A stretch of 21,157 nt of DNA, taken from positions 1 to 21,157 of the forward strand of contig CAYQBU010000052.1 of the NCBI GenBank assembly GCA_964415785.1, read 5' to 3'. This DNA is from SLJM01 sp964415785 (GTDB lineage: Bacteria; Myxococcota_A; Bradymonadia; Bradymonadales; Bradymonadaceae). The notes below the pieces were generated by a model. That model was given only the letters and a program-made list of their open reading frames with translations, did no database searches and had not been told where the DNA came from. The position numbers and the translations under genes were made by a program. Of this stretch, positions 1 to 6,910 are shown piece after piece (position 1 is the stretch's first letter; each line of letters opens with the position of its first letter).

Positions 1-63
1 CCAGCCGAGGATGGAGTCAATTCCACCTCCGCTCTGGTGGCCAAAAGCACCGGCTATGGTTAA
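1..63 (+). CDS. 3' end of an unidentified protein (partial)
   Basis: Frame 1 is open from the first base and stops at TAA 61-63, giving the tail PAEDGVNSTSALVAKSTGYG. The frame matches the start of the window exactly, and what follows looks like an intergenic region, so this is probably the C-terminus of a gene that begins outside the window. Twenty residues of small polar and Gly/Ser/Thr type are not enough to name a family. A chance open stretch of this length cannot be excluded. Confidence 0.4.
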   Translation, partial: PAEDGVNSTSALVAKSTGYG

Positions 64-79
64 TCCGCGATAAATCTAT

Positions 80-85
80 TTGACA
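80..85 (+). promoter_or_regulatory. Possible -35 element upstream of the small coiled-coil genes
   Basis: A perfect TTGACA lies about 80 bases before the first small gene, in the otherwise non-coding stretch 64-161. The expected -10 window, 16-18 bases downstream (CACTTA around 103-108), is a poor match to TATAAT, so this may be only half a promoter or a chance hexamer. Confidence 0.25.
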
Positions 86-167
86 CTTTCATCTAAAGGT
101 GGCACTTACTTCTATGGGCGGGATTTATCAAACAGCACATCCCAAACCAATACCAAGGTAAATGACC

Positions 168-635
168 ATGACTATGAACTTCTCAGGTGAACTCGAGAAC
201 TTTCAGCAAGCTCTTGAAGACAAGCAAGAGCGCCTCAAGGCACTGCGCAACCAGCGCAAAGAGTACGACGGCAAGACCAAAAAAGCCCGCCAGGCCCTCC
301 ACGAATTGCAGGCCATCCTTCGCGGCGAGATTCCTTCCTCCAGTAAAAGCGCCGTGGGCGGCATTGAACCCGTCATCATTCCTCCGGGCAATAAGCGCCC
401 TCCCCGAGGGGCTCGAAAAAACCAGATCAAGCAGATCTGCCAGCTCGTCGGCAACACTGGCGAAACCTTTCGCACCAAAGCCGTCATCGATAAACTGCGT
501 GAAATCGAGGGTGACGACGAAGGAAAAGTTGAGAAGAGCATTTTAAGCTACGTCTATTCCGTGATGAACACCTTAGGAGAAGAGGGTTTCCTTCAAAGAG
601 AAGAAGGACGAGGTAAGTGGTCGCTCTCCGAATAA
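168..635 (+). CDS. Coiled-coil protein with winged-helix-like C-terminal domain, function unknown
   Basis: I do not recognise a named family. From the second in-frame ATG the product is 155 residues. Residues about 8-55 are charged heptad-like sequence (ELENFQQALEDKQERLKALR and onward), a probable dimerising coiled coil. A Pro/Gly-rich hinge (IIPPGNKRPPRGARK) follows. The last ~70 residues read as helices ending in a wing-like hairpin (LGEEGFLQREEGRGKWSL), typical of small winged-helix DNA-binding folds. The start is uncertain: ATG occurs at 162, 168 and 174. AAGG at 155-158 is only 3 bases from 162 but 9 from 168, so 168 is preferred. The gene is followed at 62 bp by another small coiled-coil gene and then a terminator, suggesting a two-gene transcription unit. 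A DNA-binding or nucleoid-associated role is inference. Confidence 0.7.
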   Translation: MTMNFSGELENFQQALEDKQERLKALRNQRKEYDGKTKKARQALHELQAILRGEIPSSSKSAVGGIEPVIIPPGNKRPPRGARKNQIKQICQLVGNTGETFRTKAVIDKLREIEGDDEGKVEKSILSYVYSVMNTLGEEGFLQREEGRGKWSLSE

Positions 636-697
636 AAGCCGCCCTCCGACGATAAATTCAGAACCAACCCTTACTGAACCCCCAAAGGAATCCCATC

Positions 698-901
698 ATG
701 ACCACGAACAAGAAAACCCAACCCGGCGAAGATTTTCTCGAGACGGCCATCGAAAGCGCCTCCACCAAGCTTGAGCAACTCGAAAGCGAGCGCCAGGACG
801 TCGATGACGAAATCGAAGCCCTGGAGCACGAGATCGCTGGCCTCAAAAAGGCTATCCGCTCCTTTGAAAAGCTCGACTCCGGCCTCAGCGACGAAAGCTG
901 A
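698..901 (+). CDS. Small acidic coiled-coil protein, function unknown
   Basis: This 67-residue protein has a clear ribosome binding site, AAAGGA at 684-689, 8 bases before the ATG. Residues about 13-58 are one continuous charged heptad pattern (STKLEQLESERQDVDDEIEA and onward), so it is probably a single long helix that dimerises or binds the coiled coil of another protein. It has no signal peptide or membrane segment. It lies just after the coiled-coil/winged-helix gene and just before a strong terminator, so the two are probably co-transcribed and might pair. The family is not recognised. Its reality rests on the ribosome binding site, the coherent coiled-coil composition and the terminator placed right after the stop. 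Confidence 0.7.
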   Translation: MTTNKKTQPGEDFLETAIESASTKLEQLESERQDVDDEIEALEHEIAGLKKAIRSFEKLDSGLSDES

Positions 902-925
902 GTCCCCTCACGACAGGGCTTTTTC

Positions 926-960
926 GGCCGCGCCCCTGCGATGGGCGCGGCCTTTTTTTT
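926..960 (+). terminator. Rho-independent terminator after the small coiled-coil genes
   Basis: A perfect 10-bp inverted repeat (GGCCGCGCCC at 926-935 with GGGCGCGGCC at 943-952), a 7-base loop and eight consecutive T (953-960) form a textbook intrinsic terminator 25 bases after the stop codon of the preceding small gene. Confidence 0.95.
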
Positions 961-1161
961 GGTCTTTGGCACCTCGTGATCGCCTCGGTCCTTTGATCTG
1001 AATCCCAAACCATATTATCACTGGCGCCGGAAGAGCGGCTTTGGATTGCGACGCGCACGCCCTCTTTGCGAATCTCATTTTATATCGACGCCGTTTCTCA
1101 ATGAACCCGGTGCTCATTCGACCCCCCCTTTCGGGGCCCGTCGATCCGCATCATCTCACCG
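961..1161 (+). other. Intergenic leader of glgA with an inverted repeat
   Basis: These 201 bases hold no convincing gene. An imperfect hairpin lies just before glgA: TCGAC (1118-1122) pairs with GTCGA (1140-1144), and CCCC pairs with GGGG (1133-1136) inside it. It ends 17 bases before the ATG and could influence translation, but has no T tract. AT-rich hexamers such as TATTAT (1013-1018) are present without a well-spaced -35 partner, so no promoter is called. Confidence 0.3.
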
Positions 1162-2784
1162 ATGGATAGACGTATGGATTTGTCTCTTTTTATCAGCGAC
1201 AAGGATGACTCACGACACGTGGCCAAGCGCCGCCTCAATATCGTGATCGCTTCCAGTGAAGTTGCCCCCTACTCCAAGCGCGGCGGCATGGCCGATGTCG
1301 CAGCGAGCCTCCCCAAGGCCCTGGCCAAACGCGGTCATACGGTCATCCTCTTCACCCCGCTCTACGGGAACCTGGACCCCCAACAGATGCGCCTGAGCCG
1401 GCGCCTCTTTTCTCTGGAGGTCCCCACCAAGAGCAAGCACCAGGCCAAGGTCGAGGCCACCCTCTGGGAAACCAGGCTCCCTCAGGGGGGACGCATCGTC
1501 TTTGTCGACGCCCCCGACTACTTCGATCGCCCCGGTATCTATGGCGACGACCAGGGCCCCTTTGAAGACAACGCTCAGCGCTTCGCCTTCTTTAGTCGCG
1601 CCGCCGTCGAGTATTGCCGCCTTTCCCCACTGCCCATCGACATCCTCCACTGCCACGATTGGACCAGCGCCCTGGCCCCGATCTATGCGCGCCACTATTA
1701 TGAGGACGAGTTCGGCGATACGGCCATTGCCCTCACCATCCATGATCTGTCCACTCAGGGAACCTTTGACGTCGACGACCACTACGACGCCACGGGACTG
1801 CCCCAGTCCTATAAGACGGAGGCCGAACTTCTGGACGCCAGCGGACAGCTCAACTTCTTGAAGGGTGGCCTCATTCACAGCGACACCCTGACCACCGTCA
1901 GCCAGGGCTATGCCGACGATCTGATGGAACTCGAAGACGAGGCCGGCCTGCACACCATTTTGGCCGGTCGCGGAGATTTGAAGGGCATCCTCAACGGAGC
2001 CGACTACTCCGTGTGGTCCCCCGACATCGATCGCCATATCGCCGTCCAATACGACATCGATACCCTCAACGGAAAGCGACAAAACAAGGCCAAGCTCCAG
2101 CACGACCTGGGCCTTCCCATTCGTCCCACCCTTCCCCTGGTTGGCGTCGTGGGCGAATTGTCCACCGCCAAGGGTACGGACGTCTTGATCCCCGCCGTGC
2201 GCACCCTTCTCAGTGATGCCGACGGCCCTCGAGACGGCTTTCAACTCGTCGTCCTCGGCGAGGGCGATGAGGAGATGGTCGCCAAACTCAACGCATTGGT
2301 CGACGAATTTCCCCAGCGGGTGGCCATCGACGCCTCCTTTAGCGAGCAACGGGCCCACGCCATCCAGGCCGGCGCTGACATCCTCGCTATCCCCAGCCGG
2401 TCGGAACCCTGCGGGCTCACCCAGCTCTACGCCATGCGCTACGGCACCATTCCCGTGGTCCACGAAACCGGCGGGCTCGCTGACTCCGTCGCCGACCTGC
2501 GCGACGATCCGGACAAGGGCACGGGATTTACCTTCTCGCCGCTCACCGAGGACACCCTGGCTGGTGCCTTGGACCGCTCCTCCTCGGCCTATCGCAACTA
2601 TCGCAAGTGGCGCCCCCTGATGGTTCGCGCCATGGAGCGCGACTTTTCATGGGGCTCGTCGGCCCGGCGCTTCGAAGAGGTCTTCTTCGACGTCCTGAAT
2701 TCCGACGATTCCTCCCCTGGCGATGACGCCCCTCAGGGCGACGACGCCGCCACCGGTGACGACGACACCCAGGCCGATGGCTGA
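1162..2784 (+). CDS. glgA: Glycogen/starch synthase homologue (GT5 family)
   Basis: Glycogen synthases move glucose from ADP-glucose to the non-reducing end of an alpha-1,4-glucan in the cytoplasm. The 540-residue product carries family motifs in order: EVAPYSKRGGMADV (33-46, the KxGG motif), HCHDW (163-167), TIHDL (192-196, His194), and the near-invariant block SRSEPCGLTQLYAMRYGT (412-429) followed by GGLAD (437-441). One active-site position is odd. The motif usually read SRLxxQKG is GELSTAKG (331-338), so glutamate (332, codon 2155-2157) sits where E. coli GlgA has the catalytically important Arg300; the lysine is kept (337). The asparagine of the usual TIHNL is also changed. The last ~30 residues are an Asp-rich tail (GDDAPQGDDAATGDDD) absent from typical GlgA. 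No good ribosome binding site is visible at 1162 or at the in-frame ATG 1174. Family membership is firm; catalytic activity and the sugar donor are open. Confidence 0.88.
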   Translation: MDRRMDLSLFISDKDDSRHVAKRRLNIVIASSEVAPYSKRGGMADVAASLPKALAKRGHTVILFTPLYGNLDPQQMRLSRRLFSLEVPTKSKHQAKVEATLWETRLPQGGRIVFVDAPDYFDRPGIYGDDQGPFEDNAQRFAFFSRAAVEYCRLSPLPIDILHCHDWTSALAPIYARHYYEDEFGDTAIALTIHDLSTQGTFDVDDHYDATGLPQSYKTEAELLDASGQLNFLKGGLIHSDTLTTVSQGYADDLMELEDEAGLHTILAGRGDLKGILNGADYSVWSPDIDRHIAVQYDIDTLNGKRQNKAKLQHDLGLPIRPTLPLVGVVGELSTAKGTDVLIPAVRTLLSDADGPRDGFQLVVLGEGDEEMVAKLNALVDEFPQRVAIDASFSEQRAHAIQAGADILAIPSRSEPCGLTQLYAMRYGTIPVVHETGGLADSVADLRDDPDKGTGFTFSPLTEDTLAGALDRSSSAYRNYRKWRPLMVRAMERDFSWGSSARRFEEVFFDVLNSDDSSPGDDAPQGDDAATGDDDTQADG

Positions 2785-2791
2785 CACCTGT

Positions 2792-2830
2792 CCGCTCTCC
2801 GAGAGCGGTCATGACGCCCTTTTCGTTTTT
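2792..2830 (+). terminator. Possible terminator or hairpin after glgA
   Basis: CCGCTCTC (2792-2799) and GAGAGCGG (2801-2808) are perfect inverted repeats, realistically a 6-bp stem with a 5-base loop. A T-rich stretch (2818-2830) follows after about ten bases, too far for a classical terminator. It may attenuate read-through from glgA into the carboxylase gene. Confidence 0.35.
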
Positions 2831-2847
2831 CCTCGCGAGGTTTTGCT

Positions 2848-4398
2848 ATGTCTGATCTGTCCAACGAAGAACGTCTCGAAGAATTGGAGCGCCAGGCCGA
2901 ACTCGGCGGCGGCCAAGCTCGTATCGATCGCCAGCACGATGCCGGAAAATTGACCGCTCGAGAGCGCATCGATCTGCTCCTCGACCCGGGAACCTTCGTG
3001 GAACTCGACAAACTCGTGGTCAATCGCTGCAACGATTTTGGCATGGATGATAAAAAAATCCCCGGCGACGGCGTCGTCACCGGCTACGGCAAGGTCGACG
3101 GACGCACCGTCTACCTCTTCGCACAGGATTTTACGGTCTTCGGAGGTAGCCTCAGTGGCGCCTTTGCCGAAAAAATCTGCAAGGTCATGGATCTGGCCCG
3201 TCAAAACGGATCTCCCGTCATCGGTCTCAACGACTCCGGCGGAGCCCGCATCCAGGAAGGCGTCGTCAGCCTCGCCGGTTACGCCGACATCTTCCATCGA
3301 AATGTCCAGGCCAGCGGCGTCGTCCCCCAGATCTCGGCGATCATGGGCCCCTGTGCCGGTGGCGCCGTCTACAGCCCGGCGCTGACGGACTTCGTCTTCA
3401 TGGTTGAAGACACCTCTTATATGTTCATCACTGGCCCCGACGTCGTCAAAACCGTCACCAGCCAGGAGGTCACCAAGCAGGAGTTGGGCGGCTCTACAGT
3501 GCACAGCCGAGAGAGTGGGGTCTCCCACTTTGAATGCGCCTCCGAAGAGGAGTGCATCGCCGGCATCCGCGAACTCCTCTCCTTTATCCCCTCCAACAAC
3601 GCCGAAGATCCCCCGGTGTCGCCCACAGACGATCCCGTCGACCGCCGCGACGATCCCCTTGCCGACCTCGTCCCCGAGGACCCCAAGCTTCCCTACGATA
3701 TGACGGAACTCATCGGCCACGTCGTCGATGACCATCACTTCTACGAGGTTCAGGCCGACTTCGCCCCCAATATGGTCGTCGGCTTTGCTCGACTCGATGG
3801 CCACTCCGTGGGCATCGTGGCCAATCAACCCGCTCACCTGGCGGGCTGCCTCGACATCGACGCCAGTCTCAAGGGCGCGCGCTTCGTGCGCTTTTGCGAC
3901 GCATTTAATATTCCCATCGTCACCTTCGTCGACGTCCCCGGTTTTTTGCCCGGTGTCGATCAGGAATACGGCGGCATCATCAAGCATGGTGCCAAACTGC
4001 TCTACGCCTTCTCCGAGGCCACCGTCCCCAAGGTCACCATCATCACCCGCAAGGCCTACGGCGGCGCCTACGACGTCATGAGCTCCAAGCATATCGGCGC
4101 CGACATCAACCTCGCCTACCCCACCGGAGAGATCGCCGTCATGGGGCCCGACGGTGCCGTCAATATCATCTTTCGAAAGGAGTTGGCCGCCGCCGACGAT
4201 CGGGACGCCGAAAAGACCCGCCTCGTCGACCAGTATCGCGACACCTTCGCCAACCCCTTTAAGGCCGCCGAGTTGGGCTATATCGATGAGGTGATCAAGC
4301 CTCGTGACACCCGCCCCCGGCTTATCCAATCTCTGGATATGCTGCGCAATAAGCGCGCCGAAAATCCACCCAAAAAGCACGGCAATATGCCCCTCTGA
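2848..4398 (+). CDS. pccB: Acyl-CoA (propionyl-CoA type) carboxylase, carboxyltransferase beta subunit
   Basis: This subunit transfers the carboxyl group from biotin to an acyl-CoA, typically propionyl-CoA to methylmalonyl-CoA. At 516 residues it has normal family length with both crotonase-like halves. The N half shows LNDSGGARIQEG (127-138) and GPCAGGAVYSPALTDF (167-182, oxyanion-hole glycines). The C half shows DVPGFLPGVDQEYGGIIKHG (362-381) and RKAYGGAYDVMSSKH (401-415). The Asp after GGAY (409) matches the residue that marks propionyl-CoA-preferring enzymes; acetyl-CoA-type subunits usually have a hydrophobic residue there. GAGG at 2837-2840 lies 7 bases before the ATG. No biotin-carboxylase/BCCP alpha subunit is adjacent, so it must be encoded elsewhere. 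A methylmalonyl-CoA decarboxylase alpha subunit is a close alternative. It sits 63 bp after glgA with no evident metabolic link. Confidence 0.93.
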   Translation: MSDLSNEERLEELERQAELGGGQARIDRQHDAGKLTARERIDLLLDPGTFVELDKLVVNRCNDFGMDDKKIPGDGVVTGYGKVDGRTVYLFAQDFTVFGGSLSGAFAEKICKVMDLARQNGSPVIGLNDSGGARIQEGVVSLAGYADIFHRNVQASGVVPQISAIMGPCAGGAVYSPALTDFVFMVEDTSYMFITGPDVVKTVTSQEVTKQELGGSTVHSRESGVSHFECASEEECIAGIRELLSFIPSNNAEDPPVSPTDDPVDRRDDPLADLVPEDPKLPYDMTELIGHVVDDHHFYEVQADFAPNMVVGFARLDGHSVGIVANQPAHLAGCLDIDASLKGARFVRFCDAFNIPIVTFVDVPGFLPGVDQEYGGIIKHGAKLLYAFSEATVPKVTIITRKAYGGAYDVMSSKHIGADINLAYPTGEIAVMGPDGAVNIIFRKELAAADDRDAEKTRLVDQYRDTFANPFKAAELGYIDEVIKPRDTRPRLIQSLDMLRNKRAENPPKKHGNMPL

Positions 4399-4428
4399 TC
4401 CACCGCCGACAACATCGGCCCGCCACAC

Positions 4429-4472
4429 AAAAAGAGCCGCCGACTTCCCTCTCGGGAGCCGGCGGCTCTTTT
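4429..4472. terminator. Bidirectional terminator between convergent pccB and gltA
   Basis: AAAAGAGCCGCCG (4430-4442) is a perfect 13-bp inverted repeat of CGGCGGCTCTTTT (4460-4472), with a smaller TCCC/GGGA stem inside the loop. The arms end in an A run on the left and a T run on the right, so it gives a GC-rich stem plus U tract on either strand. It stops transcription from the carboxylase gene on + and from citrate synthase on -. Confidence 0.93.
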
Positions 4473-4492
4473 ATGGGCGTAATGCCACCTTC

Positions 4493-5758
4493 TCAGCGTT
4501 CGCTGATCGGCGTGACCTCGCGCTCGTTCTCTCCAATATAGATCTGACGCGGTCGATGGATGCGAAACGCCGGGTCGTTGCGCATCTCATTCCACTGGGC
4601 AACCCAACCGGCCACGCGGCCCAGAGCGAACATAACGGTGAACATCTCCGTCGGGATATCGAGGGCCCGATAGATGATACCGCTGTAGAAATCGACGTTC
4701 GGATACAGGCGTCGATCCACGAAGTAATCGTCCTCCAGCGCCGCTGCTTCCAACTCGCGGGCAATATCGAGGAGCGGATCGTCTTTGCCCAGCGCGTCCA
4801 GTACGTCGTCGGCCGACTTCTTGAGGATCTTGGCTCGCGGATCAAAATTCTTGTAGACCCGGTGACCAAAGCCCATCAGACGGAAGTCTGAGGACTTGTC
4901 CTTGGCCAATCCCACATAGTGCGCCACATCGCCTTCGCCCTCATGGATTTCCTGGAGCATCTCCAGCACGCGCTGGTTTGCGCCGCCGTGAAGGGGACCC
5001 GACAAGGCGCCCACCCCGGCTGCGATCGATGCGTATAGCGACGACTGAGCGCTTCCCACCATTCGCGTCGTGGAGGCGCTGCAATTCTGCTCGTGATCGG
5101 CGTGCAGCGTCAGCAACTTATCGATGGCGTCGGCCACCGCGCTGTCCACATCGGGATCGGAGCCCGGCTCGCCATACATCATGTGCAGGAAGTTTTCCGC
5201 AAAGCTCAAACCCTCCGCCGGTTCCGTATAGGGTTGTCCCTCACGACGCCGATAAATATAGGCCGCCAGCGTATTTATGCCCGCGATGACGCGCAGCACG
5301 TCCTCATCGCTATCACCGCTGGTGTCGTAGTAGGTCTCCAGCGCCGAAATCGCCGTCGACAGCATCGCCATCGGGTGCGCCGTCTTCGGCAGGGCGTCGA
5401 GCACGCCTTTGATGCCCTCGTCGATCGACCCATACTCGGCCATCGTCGCCTTCACCTCTTCCAGGCGATCGGCGTCGGGCAACTCGCCCCACACCAGGAG
5501 ATTGATGGTCTCTTCAAAGGAGACATTCTCCGCCAGATCTTCGATCGGGTATCCCCGATAGCTCAACACGCCATTTTCACCGTCGATATAGGTGATTGCG
5601 CTCTGGCAGGAGCCCGTATTTCCATAGCCCGGGTCGAGGCACACCGCTCCGGTGGTGCCTCGCAACTTGGCGATATCAATGCCGATCTCGCCTTCGCTTC
5701 CCTCGACCAGTGGAAATTCATGCTCCGTTCCATCTATATTCAACTTCACTTTGCTCAT
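4493..5758 (-). CDS. gltA: Type II citrate synthase
   Basis: Citrate synthase condenses acetyl-CoA and oxaloacetate to citrate, the entry step of the TCA cycle. The 421-residue product aligns with hexameric bacterial type II enzymes. Seen in order are the short N-terminal beta domain with LDPGYGNTGSCQS (41-53), HADHEQN (219-225, His222), GPLHGGANQ (254-262, catalytic His257), GFGHRVYKNFDPRA (296-309, His299) and YPNVDFYSG (352-360, catalytic Asp356). The start is the ATG at 5758: AAGGGAG lies 7 bases upstream (complement of 5766-5772) and the protein then begins at the usual place. The reading frame stays open 19 codons further upstream, but that part has no ribosome binding site and no homologous character. 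The gene converges on pccB and is separated from it by a strong terminator. Confidence 0.96.
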   Translation of the reverse strand: MSKVKLNIDGTEHEFPLVEGSEGEIGIDIAKLRGTTGAVCLDPGYGNTGSCQSAITYIDGENGVLSYRGYPIEDLAENVSFEETINLLVWGELPDADRLEEVKATMAEYGSIDEGIKGVLDALPKTAHPMAMLSTAISALETYYDTSGDSDEDVLRVIAGINTLAAYIYRRREGQPYTEPAEGLSFAENFLHMMYGEPGSDPDVDSAVADAIDKLLTLHADHEQNCSASTTRMVGSAQSSLYASIAAGVGALSGPLHGGANQRVLEMLQEIHEGEGDVAHYVGLAKDKSSDFRLMGFGHRVYKNFDPRAKILKKSADDVLDALGKDDPLLDIARELEAAALEDDYFVDRRLYPNVDFYSGIIYRALDIPTEMFTVMFALGRVAGWVAQWNEMRNDPAFRIHRPRQIYIGENEREVTPISER

Positions 5759-5840
5759 GGAGTTTCTCCCTTGGAGACCATGGGTACCATCAATTTGCGA
5801 CCGATTGGGCGGCAATTCCGCCCGCTTAACTCAAGTTCCG

Positions 5841-5879
5841 CCTCGTCGCCACCGGAGTTCGTTCCGGGTGACGACGAGG
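5841..5879. repeat. Long imperfect inverted repeat upstream of gltA
   Basis: CCTCGTCG (5841-5848) pairs with CGACGAGG (5872-5879). After a 2-base internal mismatch, ACCGGA (5851-5856) pairs with TCCGGGT (5863-5869, one bulged G) around a 6-base loop. The structure lies about 80 bases upstream of the citrate synthase start on its own strand and has no T tract. It could be a leader structure or an operator; which one cannot be told from sequence alone. Confidence 0.55.
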
Positions 5880-6143
5880 CTGTTGACGAGCCCTCCTTAC
5901 ACCGCCTCGCCCCCTGTGTTGATCACGAGGACGCGACTATTTTCTATGACTCGACAGGCGCCGGGAGCGTAGCAGTCAACGGCCAAAATGAGAAGCTTCC
6001 TGCCACAATTTATTACGCGCAGCCCGCGCTACCGATGTCCCGTACCTCCAAATCTTTAACACCGATCCCACCAAAGGCCAGCGAAAGGCCTGGCCCTGGC
6101 CCCTCTACTGTCGCAAAGGGCCAACCCGCTACCGGGGACAAAC

Positions 6144-6174
6144 TTGCTCTGGAACAATTTTCGCGCTCTAATAT
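6144..6174 (+). promoter_or_regulatory. Possible sigma70-type promoter of the transglycosylase-pgsA pair
   Basis: TTGCTC (6144-6149) and TAATAT (6169-6174) are separated by 19 bases, slightly long for sigma70. Transcription would begin near 6181, about 35 bases before the ATG at 6215. This is a motif match only, in the right place. Confidence 0.3.
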
Positions 6175-6214
6175 GTTGACCTTGTCGGCTTCGTTTCCCA
6201 ACCCCAGTATTGAG

Positions 6215-6910
6215 ATGATTCCACTGCTTCCCCGCCTATCTGCGCTTCTGGTCATCCTGGCCCTCTTCGCCATCGCTCCGACCGTGGCCGTCGCCCAGAT
6301 GTACACCTATGAGACCCCCGACGGCGAAGTCCTGATCACCACCGAGAAGCGAAGTGGTCCGGGCTACACGCTTTTGGAGGAACTCTCCGGCGGAGCACCG
6401 TCCTCTTCGGGCTCTGGCGATAGTGCCTCGTCGTCGTCCTCCTCCTCATCCAGTTCCTCCGCTAGCATCACCCCCCACATGGGCTCATCTACCCTTCCCT
6501 ACGCCACACGGGAGGCCGCCTTCGACGATATCATCGAGGAGGCCGCCGAGGCCTACGACGTCCCTTTTGGCTTTATCAAAGCCGTCATGCGCATCGAGAG
6601 CGCCTTTCAAACCGACGCCATCAGCCACGCCGGCGCCATGGGCCTGATGCAATTGATGCCCCGCACCGCCGAATCCCTCGGCGTCAACGACCCTTTTGAC
6701 GCCCGTCAGAATATCTTTGGCGGCGCTAAATTTCTTCGCATCTTGATCGACCGCTACGATGGCGATATCAATCTCATCCTCGCCGCCTACAACGCCGGCG
6801 ACGTGGCCGTGCGACGCCACGATGGGATTCCCTACGCCCAGACCCGCGAATACGTCGTTTCTGTTTATTACTGGTATCAGCAATATGCCGCCGACCAGGA
6901 GTCGCTGTGA
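6215..6910 (+). CDS. Secreted lytic transglycosylase (SLT domain) with DUF4124-like N-terminus
   Basis: Lytic transglycosylases cleave the MurNAc-GlcNAc bond of peptidoglycan. The 231-residue product starts with a signal peptide (MIPLLPRLSALLVILALFAI, cleavage near AVA-Q28). A short segment with DUF4124 character follows (MYTYETPDGEVLITTEKR, 29-46), then a Ser-rich linker (about 62-85) with an 11-residue serine run. The SLT domain starts near residue 105 with the catalytic Glu128 in RIESAF (126-131), GLMQLMP (143-149) and AYNAG (191-195). The frame is open far upstream into gltA antisense, but the signal peptide fixes the start at or near 6215; ATG 6173 is possible. No strong ribosome binding site is visible. 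The stop overlaps the GTG start of pgsA, so the two are translationally coupled. It is probably periplasmic, though a lipid anchor is not seen. Confidence 0.9.
   Translation: MIPLLPRLSALLVILALFAIAPTVAVAQMYTYETPDGEVLITTEKRSGPGYTLLEELSGGAPSSSGSGDSASSSSSSSSSSSASITPHMGSSTLPYATREAAFDDIIEEAAEAYDVPFGFIKAVMRIESAFQTDAISHAGAMGLMQLMPRTAESLGVNDPFDARQNIFGGAKFLRILIDRYDGDINLILAAYNAGDVAVRRHDGIPYAQTREYVVSVYYWYQQYAADQESL

Larger units (their letters stand above)
5759..6214. other. Divergent intergenic region between gltA and the lytic transglycosylase gene
   Basis: About 450 bases separate the divergent start codons. No gene is supported here: a + frame is open through it, but it has no ribosome binding site or protein-like character before the signal peptide at 6215. 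It holds a long imperfect hairpin at 5841-5879, GGCCAG/CTGGCC repeats around 6076-6101, and a possible promoter for the + pair at 6144-6174. I could not identify a convincing promoter for gltA on the minus strand. Confidence 0.6.

Noticed and set aside
1210..2463. 417-codon open frame on the minus strand opposite glgA.
   Set aside because: Glycogen synthase motifs on + are unmistakable; the antisense frame is Gly/Val/Asp-rich without domain character, as expected opposite C-ending codons.
2809..4428. 539-codon open frame on the minus strand opposite the carboxyltransferase gene.
   Set aside because: It mirrors the full carboxyltransferase gene and has low-complexity Gly/Asp/Val composition, so it is a codon-bias artefact.
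5759..5815. 19-codon N-terminal extension of citrate synthase.
   Set aside because: A good ribosome binding site sits right before the internal ATG at 5758, inside the would-be extension, and the family starts there.
6076..6101. GGCCAG/CTGGCC repeats in the gltA-transglycosylase gap, considered as an operator.
   Set aside because: They are short, GC-rich and repeated with no symmetry beyond 6 bp; chance is likely in this composition.
5093..6214. Long upstream extension that would make the transglycosylase about 605 residues.
   Set aside because: Most of it is antisense to the firmly identified citrate synthase gene. It lacks a ribosome binding site and would place the obvious signal peptide in the middle of the protein.
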